From contig NC_034009.1 of assembly GCF_000346465.2 (NCBI RefSeq), positions 7,821,921 to 7,885,920 on the forward strand: a stretch of DNA of 64,000 bases. Direction: 5' to 3'. The translations under genes and the position numbers were made by a program. Shown here in pieces: positions 12,312-23,500 of this stretch; positions within the stretch are counted from its first letter, which is position 1, and the number at the start of each line of letters is the position of its first letter. This stretch comes from Prunus persica. Lineage: Eukaryota; Streptophyta; Magnoliopsida; Rosales; Rosaceae. Below the pieces are notes generated by a model. The model was not told the DNA's origin. It did not search any database and saw only the letters and a program-made list of their open reading frames with translations.

Positions 12312-12886
12312 TATTTTTGAAAAAAAAAATTCAGAAAAATAATATATTTTTTTAATTTTTAATTTTTAAAAAAGGCCCACTTCACAATTTAAAAGTTAGG
12401 TTACTATATAATATTTTAGTATATATTATTTTTATTCAATAATATGTGAGAATTATTTGTATAATATGTTCATTTTGTGCGTCTTATTGAAACTTTTGTT
12501 AAAAATACGTGTATTAAACATGAAAAATACGTACATACATGTATACTATTAGACTTTAAAGTGCTAAATTCTTTGTATGGGTAATTACTCTGGGTGTCTT
12601 AAACTACTCTTATCAATAAACGAAAATGGGGGAAAATATTTAAAAGAAAAAATGGATCCCAGTAAGTTACTTATTTTCGTTTGGGTGTCTAAATTAAATT
12701 CCTCCAGATCTCAAGAGCCCCAAGGCCCAAGTCTTTGATTGATATAATTATTATTAATCAAAGCCCAGCCTATAGCCAAGCCCATTAGCCCAACTCTCCA
12801 ATGTTAACTACACTTACCAAACCATCATTGTACTTTGTTTATAAACACCTTTATAGGGGTGTGGATTTTTGATGTGGGATTTTAAT

Positions 12887-12945
12887 AAAGGGCACCTCAA
12901 AAGATAAGCCTACATAGAAATCCTTATTTTTATTGTCGGTGCAAT
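12887..12945. repeat. 59-bp direct repeat, copy 2
   Basis: Same-orientation partner of 10493-10551. Reverse translation of this copy and its right flank gives a short open stretch without recognised family, so it may be the remnant of a retroposed exon. Confidence 0.7.
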
Positions 12946-13117
12946 CGGCATCCTCTTTGGGTTTCCATCTTTCTGCAGTTTAGGACACAAGGCATAACCC
13001 TTCTTCTTGATCCTGGTTCGGTGGTTGTATGAGAGTTTATCTTTTAAAAATTAAAGAAAGATAATTGCTATGTATTTATAAGTAATTATCTTAGTTATAT
13101 ATATATATATATGTATA

Positions 13118-13614
13118 TAGAGGCGGATTCATTAAGACGCAAGGAGGTGCAGCTGCACCTTCCCTCGTCGGAAAAACCATTGTAGGTACTTCAAATTGCC
13201 CATTTGCTCAACTGGTGTACAGATTACCTTATTTCCATTTTCAACAGTTAAGTAAATGTCTTTGTCCTTTTACTTTAATTTATTTTTATATTACTCCATT
13301 TACTTAAGTTTACAATGTAAATAAAAAAGTACCTCCCATTTAGATTCAAATAAAAATACTAGAAAATCAAATTCCTACCAAATCAAAATATGAAAAATTG
13401 GTTTTAGTGCAAAATACGATTTAGGCTAAAATGATGGCTCATTAAGTCAATATATGCTTCATACTAAAATCCCATAAAATCAAGTTTTCTTATTTGATGT
13501 GTAAGGAATAAAAGCCGCCAAAAATTATCTTGAGAAAATGATTATTCCAAAAAACCATTTTTCATACTTAATCAATTTTGCATCTCCGCTAAAAAATTTC
13601 TGAGTCCACCGCTG
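13118..13614 (+). mobile_element. hAT-type element A, 497 bp, 8-bp TSD
   Basis: The left end TAGAGGCGGA and right end (reverse complement CAGCGGTGGA) are variants of a CAGTGGCGGA terminal inverted repeat. The flanks carry the 8-bp duplication TATGTATA (13110-13117 and 13615-13622). The interior is noncoding and closely matches, in inverted orientation, the element at 39502-39999, giving two copies of one family in the window. Confidence 0.85.
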
Positions 13615-13881
13615 TATGTATATATGTATATGTATGTATTAGTAAAATAGTCCTTGTTAGTGTAGTTACGTGTCAAAGAAAAAAAATGTTAAGTAAGCAT
13701 GGCTATGGTACTAGCTTTGTCAATTCACCAAGAAGAATAAAATAGGATTGGAGGAATTGGAATCTTCCTTATCTACAAAGGTAGACTACATAAATAACTA
13801 TATATATATTACTTGAATGGTAAGCATACAAACCACCAAAACACCATCTAATGGTAAAAGACTTATTGCCGACCTATTCCT

Positions 13882-13919
<38 letters not shown>

Positions 13920-13920
13920 A
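13882..13920. repeat. (TA)n microsatellite
   Basis: A near-pure TA dinucleotide tract of about 39 bp with one interruption. Confidence 0.9.
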
Positions 13921-13929
13921 CATTACTTG

Positions 13930-15066
13930 CTTAGCAAATGAAAAGAAAAAAACGAGAGAGAAATAGTGGTAGAGAGAAGTAAGAAAAAGAGTGAGAAATT
14001 AAGTTTGTGAATGCGGTGAAAAATTGAAAAACACCTTACATTTCTAGCAAACGCTTTGGTGTTAAGGTAGGGGTTTATTGGGGGCCTTTACGGGGATTGA
14101 TCTAATTAAATTTCGAGAGCTTTATACTATGTGTGATTTTATAATGGATATTCTTGATATTACAGTTTGGTTGACGTTCCTTGTATTGGGTGTTAACGTA
14201 TTCTTAACTATTTGAATAATGTTGGCATAATTGTATACATTGGTGATGTTTTAAATGGTTACATTGTTGTGAGATACGTGGGATATATGAAAGGCATAAT
14301 TATATCATGTCATGGAAATTGGTTGGAGTTGTTGAATTGAGAAAATAATTATGGAAAAGAGGGTAATGGAAATAGTCTTTTGTGTAGTTGAGTCTAACTC
14401 TTGGCAAGTATCCCATAGTGCACATGATTTTTACTGGGTGATTCGGGACTGGCAACAGGGAGTTGGAGAAGATGACTAACAAAAGAAAAATTATGGGATG
14501 ATTAGATAGGTGTTAGTTAATATAAATGGGCATTCGGGACCAAGTGGTATAAGCATGGTATGAGATGTGCAGGTCTGCTTGTCCAGTTATATGAATTAAC
14601 GGGAGTAGATGAAGAGCATTCATGCATTATTATTAATAATGTGATATTTGGCTGTGTGATTGTATGTCACTTAATTTAATTATATCAATTTCATTTAAAC
14701 AGGCTTATGTCCCTACTGAGCTGTGGTTTCACTCACCTCCTAATAGATTTTGCACGTACCGAACCTGAAGTCTAGAACTTGTGATGATTTTGACATATCT
14801 ATAGAATGTATTGTGTACATAGCTTGCGGATGAATAATGAGATATTCTTTTAGTGAATTCTCGAGGAGTTCTAACTTATAAAATAATGTAAAATTTTTAA
14901 GATTTCAGATGTTGTCATTTCCGCTGAATATTCTATGTAAAATATTCATTTTATTTATTTAAATGTTTCTTCACATTTTAGTTATAGTTTTTATTAAATT
15001 CTATAATTAATGTGTGAATCACGTCTTAGCCCAAAGTTACGTAAATCCATAGATTGAGGCGTGACA
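13930..15066 (+). mobile_element. Probable Ty3-type LTR remnant
   Basis: The segment carries words familiar from Ty3/gypsy plant LTRs: CCCTACTGAGCTGTGG with CTCACCTCC near 14712-14740, and an end GAGGCGTGACA at about 15056-15066. No matching second LTR or target duplication was found, and the left edge is only approximate. It sits just before a degenerate gag-pol fragment on the opposite strand, so this is a broken and rearranged remnant. Confidence 0.4.
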
Positions 15067-15178
15067 AGTTGATATTGAAAAGTGGCAAGCCCTTTCCCTT
15101 TCTCTTCTGCTGAAGTGATGGGAATGAACTCTGCTCCCTTGCTACTCTTTAGTCCTTGGGTTGAGAACCTTCATGACA

Positions 15179-15478
15179 TTACTTGATCATTGTAGATTGG
15201 CCAATGCTAACCCCAAAGATTGGGTAACGTATCTTTTCATGCTTGGAAGAAGAGACAACATTTATCTTGCTCAACCAAGGCCGACCTAAGATGCCATTGT
15301 AAGGAGAGGTTGTCTCGATGATCATGAAGCTCTGTGCGCTAATCATTGGTAGAGAATAGACATTTAGAACTATTATGCCAACAACAATCGAAGTTGATCT
15401 GTTAAAGTCTGTTAATGGTCTAGCGGACTTGATGATCAGACTTTCAAGGCCCATATGTTGGACAACTGATATTTGCAT
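15179..15478 (-). pseudogene. Ty3-type gag-pol fragment, protease C-terminal region
   Basis: A 99-codon open frame containing SAQSFMIIETTSPYNGILG followed by RPWLSKINVVSSSKHEKIRY. This matches the C-terminal half of the retropepsin-like domain of plant Ty3/gypsy polyproteins (the F.V.D..SPYN.ILGRPWL signature). The catalytic DTG part and all of RT, RNase H and integrase are missing, and the frame ends without a link to other pol domains. It is a dead fragment; the nominal ATG is not a real start. Confidence 0.75.
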
Positions 15479-15537
15479 TATGTTGCTGCATTGTCTTCAT
15501 CTACATGGATTCGGTCAAACATAGTATAACAATAAAG

Positions 15538-16771
15538 AGGACCACACAACAACCAGAGCAATAAACGTGGGTTGAGAAGCTAATATGATGTTTTTTCCTA
15601 TTTCTCAAGGTGAAAATCTAAGTTATTTTCAGTCCTAACTAATTCAACATGTCAAGGTCTTCTTATGGAGGGAACTTTTTTTCAAGGTTTTTTTAAAAAA
15701 AATAATAATAATTAAATAATGTGTTTTGGGGGGTATTTTAATAAGGCCTATCTTGTATTTTAATAATTCAAAATTTTTTTAAGTCTACATTAATAATTTT
15801 GTTGTTGTTGCAAAAATCACTCGAATTGGAAGGCTGTAAGAGCATGTCTAATGCAAGGGCAAGAGGCAAGGCGCTAGGGGCTATTTTAGCCGTTCAAAAT
15901 GGTACTATTCACAAAATATAGCCTCTCAAATTTTTTGTGATTCTAGTGGCGAGGGGAAGGGGCTAAAACTCAAAACTTCTTCTTTTAGTTTATTATTATT
16001 TTATTGGTGAGAAAAACACTTATTTTTCATCGTCATTGTGAAACGATAAGAAAAGATATCCAAGTGTTGGATATTGAAGTGTAGAGATGAATTTATGTGA
16101 GAAGAAGATGAAGAAAGCCTATTTATTGAGGTTTGAATGTAGAAATGTAAAAAGGATAAAGAAGTAAAAATGTTTGGAGTATATATAAAAATTTTAAAAA
16201 AGGGTAAACAAAGACTAAACTAGCTGTTGGACTGAAAAAAAAAATGGGCTGAACCTTAAAAATAAAAATAAAAATAACCTAAAAAGCCCAGCTACTAGCC
16301 GGTCCATCCCATTGTCATTGAGGGCGCCACGTGGCAGCTTCTCATAGGCCATTGCATTTGGAAATGTCAGCTTTTGCTACACCTTTTTTTTTTCTTTCAA
16401 AAGCTGACTGTGGGACCCATTCTTGTTTGAGTAAGCACTTTAACAAAACCAGCCCCTCATCTTGCCTTAGGCCAAACTGGACTGGGCCAAACACATGTTT
16501 TAGAAAGTGTCTTTTTTCAATTGAGGCCAGATCTAGACCTAGCCTAGGTCAGATCAGTCCCATTAGACAGGCACTAATCATTTGATTAATGATAGTCATT
16601 TTACTATTTATACGAAATCATTGTGTTCTAGTTGTTTCATCACAAGTGGTTTACAGTTTGTCAAATTTATGTTTAAAGATTATCTATGAATGAAGATTTG
16701 AAATATATATAGACAGTTCATATAATTGAAATACGATGTAAAGTATAATTGAAACAAGATGGAAAGCGGAT
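15538..16771 (+). repeat. Long inverted repeat, left arm (partner 28229-29332)
   Basis: This 1.2-kb stretch is the reverse complement of 28229-29332 with scattered indels. Recognisable anchors are the AATAAACGTGGGTTGAG end, GAGCATGTCTAATGCAAGGG (15841), GGGCGCCACGTGGCAGCTT (16322) and ATCATTGTGTTCTAG (16617). No coding capacity is evident. It is probably two copies of one transposable element of unknown class. Confidence 0.85.
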
Positions 16772-16895
16772 CCAACCAGAATTCTATGAAATAACCTTTT
16801 GAGAAATTGAGAGACCCCTGAATAGAAAGAGACTCTTGTCTCAACCCTTAGTTAATTCCTTTTTCGAGAAATGCAATATTTTAAACTATTCTAAT

Positions 16896-16963
16896 ATATG
16901 AGGAAGAGGGGGTTCAAACTCGGGTGCAAAGGCACACTCTGAGCCAACTGGCCTAGTTCACAT
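16896..16963 (-). repeat. tRNA-derived SINE-like fragment
   Basis: On the minus strand an A-box-like TTGGCTCAGAGTG is followed about 25 bp later by a B-box-like GAGTTTGAACCCCC. The tRNA-like promoter structure suggests a SINE head. No target duplication was identified. Confidence 0.45.
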
Positions 16964-17571
16964 TTGCTCTCGAGCATTTTTAATGAAACTTTAGTGGTAC
17001 TTCATCATCTACATCAGCCGTAGTTATCTTCATCAACCTTAATTATCTCCATCAACCTTAATCATGTCTGTCATCATAGGCTATGTCTTCTTCATGTGCA
17101 TAAAAGAAAATTGAACTTCTATTTTGTACTTTTATTTTTCCCAGTCAGTGTTTTTTATTATAATGAGAGGGAGCTGCCTATTTTATAAGAAAGGAGTACA
17201 TGATGATCATTTTGCACTCATTCTTTTATTTTTTAAATCTCATATTATTTATGCAAATTTCAATAACGCTCCTTATGAAAAATTCTTTATAAAAAAAAAT
17301 AGCTATTTTACACTTTGTCAATACACACAATTATTCTTTCAATCCTTTGATAAGAGAAAGAAACTTAAAATAGCCATAACAAAATCCATAGGGAATTCAA
17401 ACTGAAAACCCAGTAAGAAATTATAGTAAGTCCAAATTTAGGGACAGTGAAAGTGACAAGCCATGTTACAAGCGGTTGCATTTTGGCCACAATTAAAGGA
17501 ACACGAGAATCACAAGTCCTTAGTGTTTTTTTTTTTGGACGAAACACAAGTACTTAGTTTAATCATAATAG

Positions 17572-20500
17572 TTAAGGTAATTTCTGTGGCAGAAGTGGTT
17601 CTTCCAGATCAATTTTACAGCTCGTCTTCTCTGAAGAGTCATCAATGAAGACTTCTATCATTTTCGGCTGATCAGAAGGCTGCTCCGAATCTACCTCTTG
17701 TTTCCTCTTTTGGGGGTCTTCGGCTTTGCCCCATATCACAACATATAAGCCAATGATCACAGCAATAGCACCCACCAAGCTGAGTGAACCAAAGGAGGAA
17801 ACTTTCTTGATAATTGAAGGATACGTTTGAAAATTAAATACAGCTGAAATTGTGAAAAAATAATATATTACCTTCCCAAATATAATTCTTCATGTAGAAA
17901 CAGACCAGCTACAATGGTCGTAATAACTGTACATAGGGGGCTGAACATGGCAACGTAGAGTGGACCTTTCTCTGATATACACCAGGTTTGTATGAAAAAG
18001 GACACAGCAGCATAAAATCCCTATTAAGTTAGAAGTTCCAATGCAGCCATGTAGATGAGAACCTCAAATTAGTACTTGTTAGTGCATTTAATTTAAACAG
18101 ATATGTTCAAGTGCGGACGTGAGGACGTTCGGACAGTGAGAGGTCAGGTGCCCGACTATATATTTCTGATTGATTTGTGGACTGTGAGAGACCGAGGGCC
18201 CTTTTATATAGTGCTGAACTAGTCTTTCACAGTCCGCATTTGAACTGACATGTTTACTTATGTACCTAGAAAATCCACACTAAAGATTTCTATTGTTTTT
18301 ACAAAAGCATAAGTTTGGAGAACTGGCTACTTACTGCATATACTAAACTTCCAAGTTCAAGAGCTGAATGCAGATGCCATACTTGTAGGTCATGCTCCAA
18401 AAAAAGACAAACTATTGTTGATTGTATAGTTGCCAAGAAAGACATCCAGAAAGCTGAATATAGGTGGTCTGGACAACATGCTGAAACTGGGACCTATTTG
18501 CAAACTGAACACAATTCTGTATAATTTTGATTGCTTGAATTATATATCATGAATCAGAAGTTGGCGAGACTTACCTGCAGAATCACCCAAGTTGACGCAA
18601 AAACACTGTATAAAAGTAGAAATAGACAACCCAGCTTCAAATTCTCACCCGCCATGTCAAAGAGAGATTTTGAGGGTTGACCAAAAAACTGTGTGTTCAA
18701 TAACTTTGTGCCTTTGATAAATGTCATGTAAATGGCTCCCCCAACACAGATGATTGTCCCTACTATCTTGGCATTACTTCTCACGCTTCTCAGATTAACT
18801 TTCTCGAATCTACATAGAATAAAACAAATTCAGAACAAGTTCAGTTACTAATTTCTAACTTGTTGGCATAAATAACCTCGCTTACTTAATTTGGCCAAAA
18901 AAAAAAAAATTAACCTTGCTTACTTAATTTGCTTTCAATTATTTTATTCAAAGTTTCTGTTAGAATCATGATGGGCACTGCATGAATTTTTGTTTCAATA
19001 TTTTCCTGAATGTGCTACAAAACCTTAGAATGGTACATAGAACTATATGTCGGTCGGGAGGCAAAGCCATCTCAGGCCTACGTACATGTGGCTCTGTGTA
19101 AGAGGGAAAGAGTTTTTCTATTTAAACCTCGAACTTCTCTTTGTTCACCCCATATTCCAAGTTCACCCCAACTTCTAATTCAAATTTTCACAATTTCTAA
19201 TAAAACCCCACTTTCTTCCCAAACTAACCCTAAATACACACCCAGCAGAAAAAATAAAAGTAAAAAACTCATCAACCTCACACCCCACACCCCCGCTATC
19301 TTGCCCCTCACCACTCTAAGTTCACCTCACCCTCACATTATTTAAAGAGAAAAAAACAATGTTGTCAAATGCGTAGCAGCATTATTTTATTATTATTTTA
19401 AAAAAAAAATGTGAATGAACTAGGAAAAAGGATGGATAAATACCCTACTGGAGATGGTATTAGTAGACACATGTGTAAGACGATTTATTGTCTCAGCCCA
19501 TAAAAGATGATCTTCTAATCCCAAGAGGATTCGAGTTTTGGTTTGATCAGGAAATAGAACTCAATCCTTATGAGATAATACTTGTACAAAGCTTATTAAA
19601 GTTAAACACAAGTATTATCAGGATTCCTAATATAACATGGATTGAAACAAACCTATTCTAATGCAAAAAGGACACTCAAACGCTTCTTGATAGGCAAAGC
19701 TTTATGAGTGATGCACATATAAATAGAGGTCCCTCCCCTTGCAGCAAACACCCTCTCAAATCAGATCTCACCCTATCTAAGAGAAAGAGAAACAAAAGTG
19801 CTGCATAGGGTAGAAGACTCTCTAGATGAAATCAAGATACTCTACTGCTACAATGGCTGAACAAGGTTAGTATTATCGTATAAAAGTTTAGTAAAGACTT
19901 ACATGTGGTATCAGAGCTCTAGGCTTTTGTCCTTTAATCTAACCATTTGATCATAAGCTATAAAAGTATGCAGTTTTTCCTTCTTTTAAAAATCTTAACT
20001 GTTAAGAGCATAAGGTTATCTCTGCTCATAAAGTTTTGACCAATAATTTGAAAACTGCTATGCATAGTGAGTAAGCCACAGCTGCTCAGGTTGTGTAGGA
20101 GTTCTTGAATTTGACAGTTTGGTCAGAAAATTGCATCAGTGTTTGTAGCCTTCTATATGATTCTCCATCCACAGATGGAAATTGTACAGATTGATCGCCA
20201 CTGATGGAACAATCTGGACAGTTAGTTGCACTGGCTTGTAAGTATCTTTACATCCACAGATGTGAGTTACTTGCGCAGGAAGCCTGTACAGTTAACCGTT
20301 TAGGGTTTTGGAACACGTTAAACTTAAACCCACAGGTATAAGTTGACATGTTTAAGTAAAGATTTAGGGACAGTTTTATTTAATTCGTACTGCAAATTTT
20401 ACAGTGAATCAAAACTCCATCGAAACCTTGACTGGATCGAATTATGGCAAGTGGAAACAGGATCTGGAAATATCTCTAGGCTTTCTGGATTACGATTTTG

Positions 20501-23500
20501 TGCTCAAAGAGAAACCTCCTCAAGAACCAGCTGCAGATGCTTCTGCAGAAACTAAGACTAAGTTTGCCAAATGGGAAAAGGCAAACAAGATGGCTATGTT
20601 AATCATGCAAAGGGCTATGTCTTCATCAGTGAAAGGAAGTATTCCTAAATCTAAGAATGCACAGCAATACTATGAGGCAATTGCACAGAGGTTTAAGGAA
20701 TCTGAAAAAGCTGTCAAGAGTACCTTGCTGAATCAATTGATTGATATGAAATATGATGGGCAAGGTTGTGTGAGAGCTCATATCATGAACTTGATTGACT
20801 TAGGGACAAAATTACAGGAATTGGATATGACAGTAGATGAAGATATGATGGTCCATTTTGCACTAAATTCATTGCCTAAAGAATTTAAATCTCTCAAGGA
20901 AACCTATATTGCTCAGAAGGAGAACTGGACTTTGAATGATCTTATTACTATTTCTGTCCAACAAGAACACAACATCATAAGAGAAAGGGGAGCCAAAATG
21001 GTCAACATGGTTCAGACTAAACAGAACAAGGAAAATAAGTATAAGACTGCAACTGGGAAAGAAAAAGAGAGCATTACAGAAAATGCTTTAAAACCTACAA
21101 CTGGATTGGGTTGTTTCTTTTGCAAGAAAGCTGGGCATATGAAAAGAGACTGCAGGAAATACAAAAGGTGGCTGGAAAAGAAGAAGGGAAAAGGTAATAA
21201 CAATCTGATTTTGGTCTGTTTTGAATCTAATTTGGTTAATTTCTCGTGTGATTCATGGTGGTTAGATAGTGGTGCTTCTATTCATGTGGCTAATTCCTTG
21301 CAGGAGTTTACAAGCAAGAGGCTGCCAAGCAAGGATGAAGTGAAGGTGTTCGTGGGAAATGGAGAAGAAGTCCAAGTTAATTACATAGGGACAGTTAGAA
21401 TCAAGCTAGAATTTGGTTTTGTTTTGGAATTAGATGAAGTAGTTTATGTTCCTTCTATGAAGAAGAGTTTGATTTCAGTTACTAGACTTGTAAAATCAAA
21501 GTTCAGTTTGAATTTTGATGGAACTGGTTGTTCTATTTTCAGAAATAAAGATTTAGTTGGCAAAGCAAGTCTCATTGATGGAATGTTTCGGTTAAACTGT
21601 AAAAGAACTGAAATGGAAATAAACATTGTGCAAACTAAAACCAATGAGATTTCCTTCAAATTATGGCATAAGAGACTTGGACATGTTTCAAAAGAAAGGA
21701 TAACACAACTGTGCAAAGAATCTGTCTTACCACCATTGAATCACGAAAACATAGATGAAGTTTGCATTCCATGTATCAAAGGGAAATTAACCAACTTAAG
21801 AAAGAAAGGGGCATTGGGGAGCAAAGGTTTATTAGAGCTCATTCACACAGACATATGTGGACCTTTTCCAAATCCAACTCATGAAGGGTTTAACTACTTT
21901 ATAACCTTTACAGATGATTTTTCAAGATATGGATATATCTATCTTATTAAAGAGAAATCCAGCGCATTGGACAAGTTCAAAATTTATAAGGCTGAAGTAG
22001 AAAACCAGTTGAACTTGAAAATAAAGGTGGTTCGATCGGATAGAGGAGGAGAGTACTATGGAAGGTTTGATGAGACTGGAAGAAATCCTGGACCTTTTGC
22101 TAAATTTCTTCAAGAAGAAGGAATCATAGCTCAGTATACCAACCCAGGTACACCTCAGCAAAATGGAATTTCAGAAAGAAGAAATAGGACCTTGAAAGAC
22201 ATGATAAGAAGCATGATGAGCTGTACAAATTTACCAATTTTTCTTTGGGGAGAAGCCTTAAAAACAGCAAATTACATTCTAAATAGAACTCCAACCAAAA
22301 GCATAAATAGAATCCCCTATGAAGTGTGGAATGGAAGGAAGCCTAGCATTAAACATCTGCGAGTATGGGGTTGTAAAACAGAAGCAAAACCTTACAATCC
22401 TGTAGAAAAGAAGTTGGATCCAAAAACCATCAGTGGTTATTTTGTTGGCTATCCTGAAAGAACAAAGGGATATAGATTTTATTGCCCCAAACACACTAGC
22501 AAATTCATAGAAACCTCAAGAGCAGTCTTTATAGAAACTGACCAAGAAAGAGATGAGGAAGAAAGTTTCAGTTTTGAAGAAATAACCTTGAACCATGACA
22601 TGCCACAGATTTCGAATGAAGATATTGTCAGACTACCTCAAATTGATTCAAGCAATACTCAACTGGGACACATTGAGGAGATCAATACAAATGGACTTGA
22701 AATTGCAGAACCAATGGAATTAAATGACGATCAAGCACTGCCAGCAGAAAACCAAGTCATGGCTCAAGCACCTGAAGTAGAAAATCTAGAACCCAACGTG
22801 GAACTAAGAAGATCACAAAGGCAAAGAAAACCTGCTTTAGGAGATGATTATTTTGTGTACTTGCAGGGAGCAGAACATGATGTGAATATCTTAGAAGATC
22901 CTGCAACCTTTAAACAGGCCATGACAAGTGAAAAGAGAGAAAACTGGTTTGCAGCAATGAAATCAGAACTGAATTCAATGGAGAAAAATGGAGTCTGGAA
23001 GCTTGTAACTTTACCCCAGGGTTGCAAGCCAATTGGTTGTAAGTGGGTATATAAAACAAAATTGGACTCAAAAGGACAGATAGACAGGTATAAGGCAAGG
23101 TTGGTTGCAAAGGGATTCACACAGAAAGAAGGAATAGATTTTAATGAGACTTTCTCACCAGTCTCAACCAAAGATTCATTAAGGGTTATTATGGCCCTTG
23201 TAGCACATTTTGACCTCCACTTGCACCAGATGGATGTCAAAACAGCTTTTCTAAATGGAGATTTGGAAGAAGACATATACATGGTACAACCTGAAGGTTT
23301 TGTTCAAGAAGGGGGAAAAAGTTTGGTCTGCAAGCTATGCAAATCAATCTATGGATTAAAACAAGCCTCTAGACAGTGGTACCTAAAGTTCAATAAAGTA
23401 GTGAAAGATTTTGGTTTTGTTGAGAATGTTTTAGATGAATGCATATACATGAAGATGAGTGGGAGACATTTCATTATACTAGTTCTGTATGTGGATGACA

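Noticed and set aside
20404..20406. GTG as the true initiation codon of copia gag-pol
   Set aside because: Non-ATG initiation without strong context is unlikely in plants, and an AG acceptor ends exactly there; splicing from the LTR ATG is a better explanation.
22848..23282. 144-codon minus-strand frame inside the copia element
   Set aside because: Antisense shadow of the reverse transcriptase coding region.
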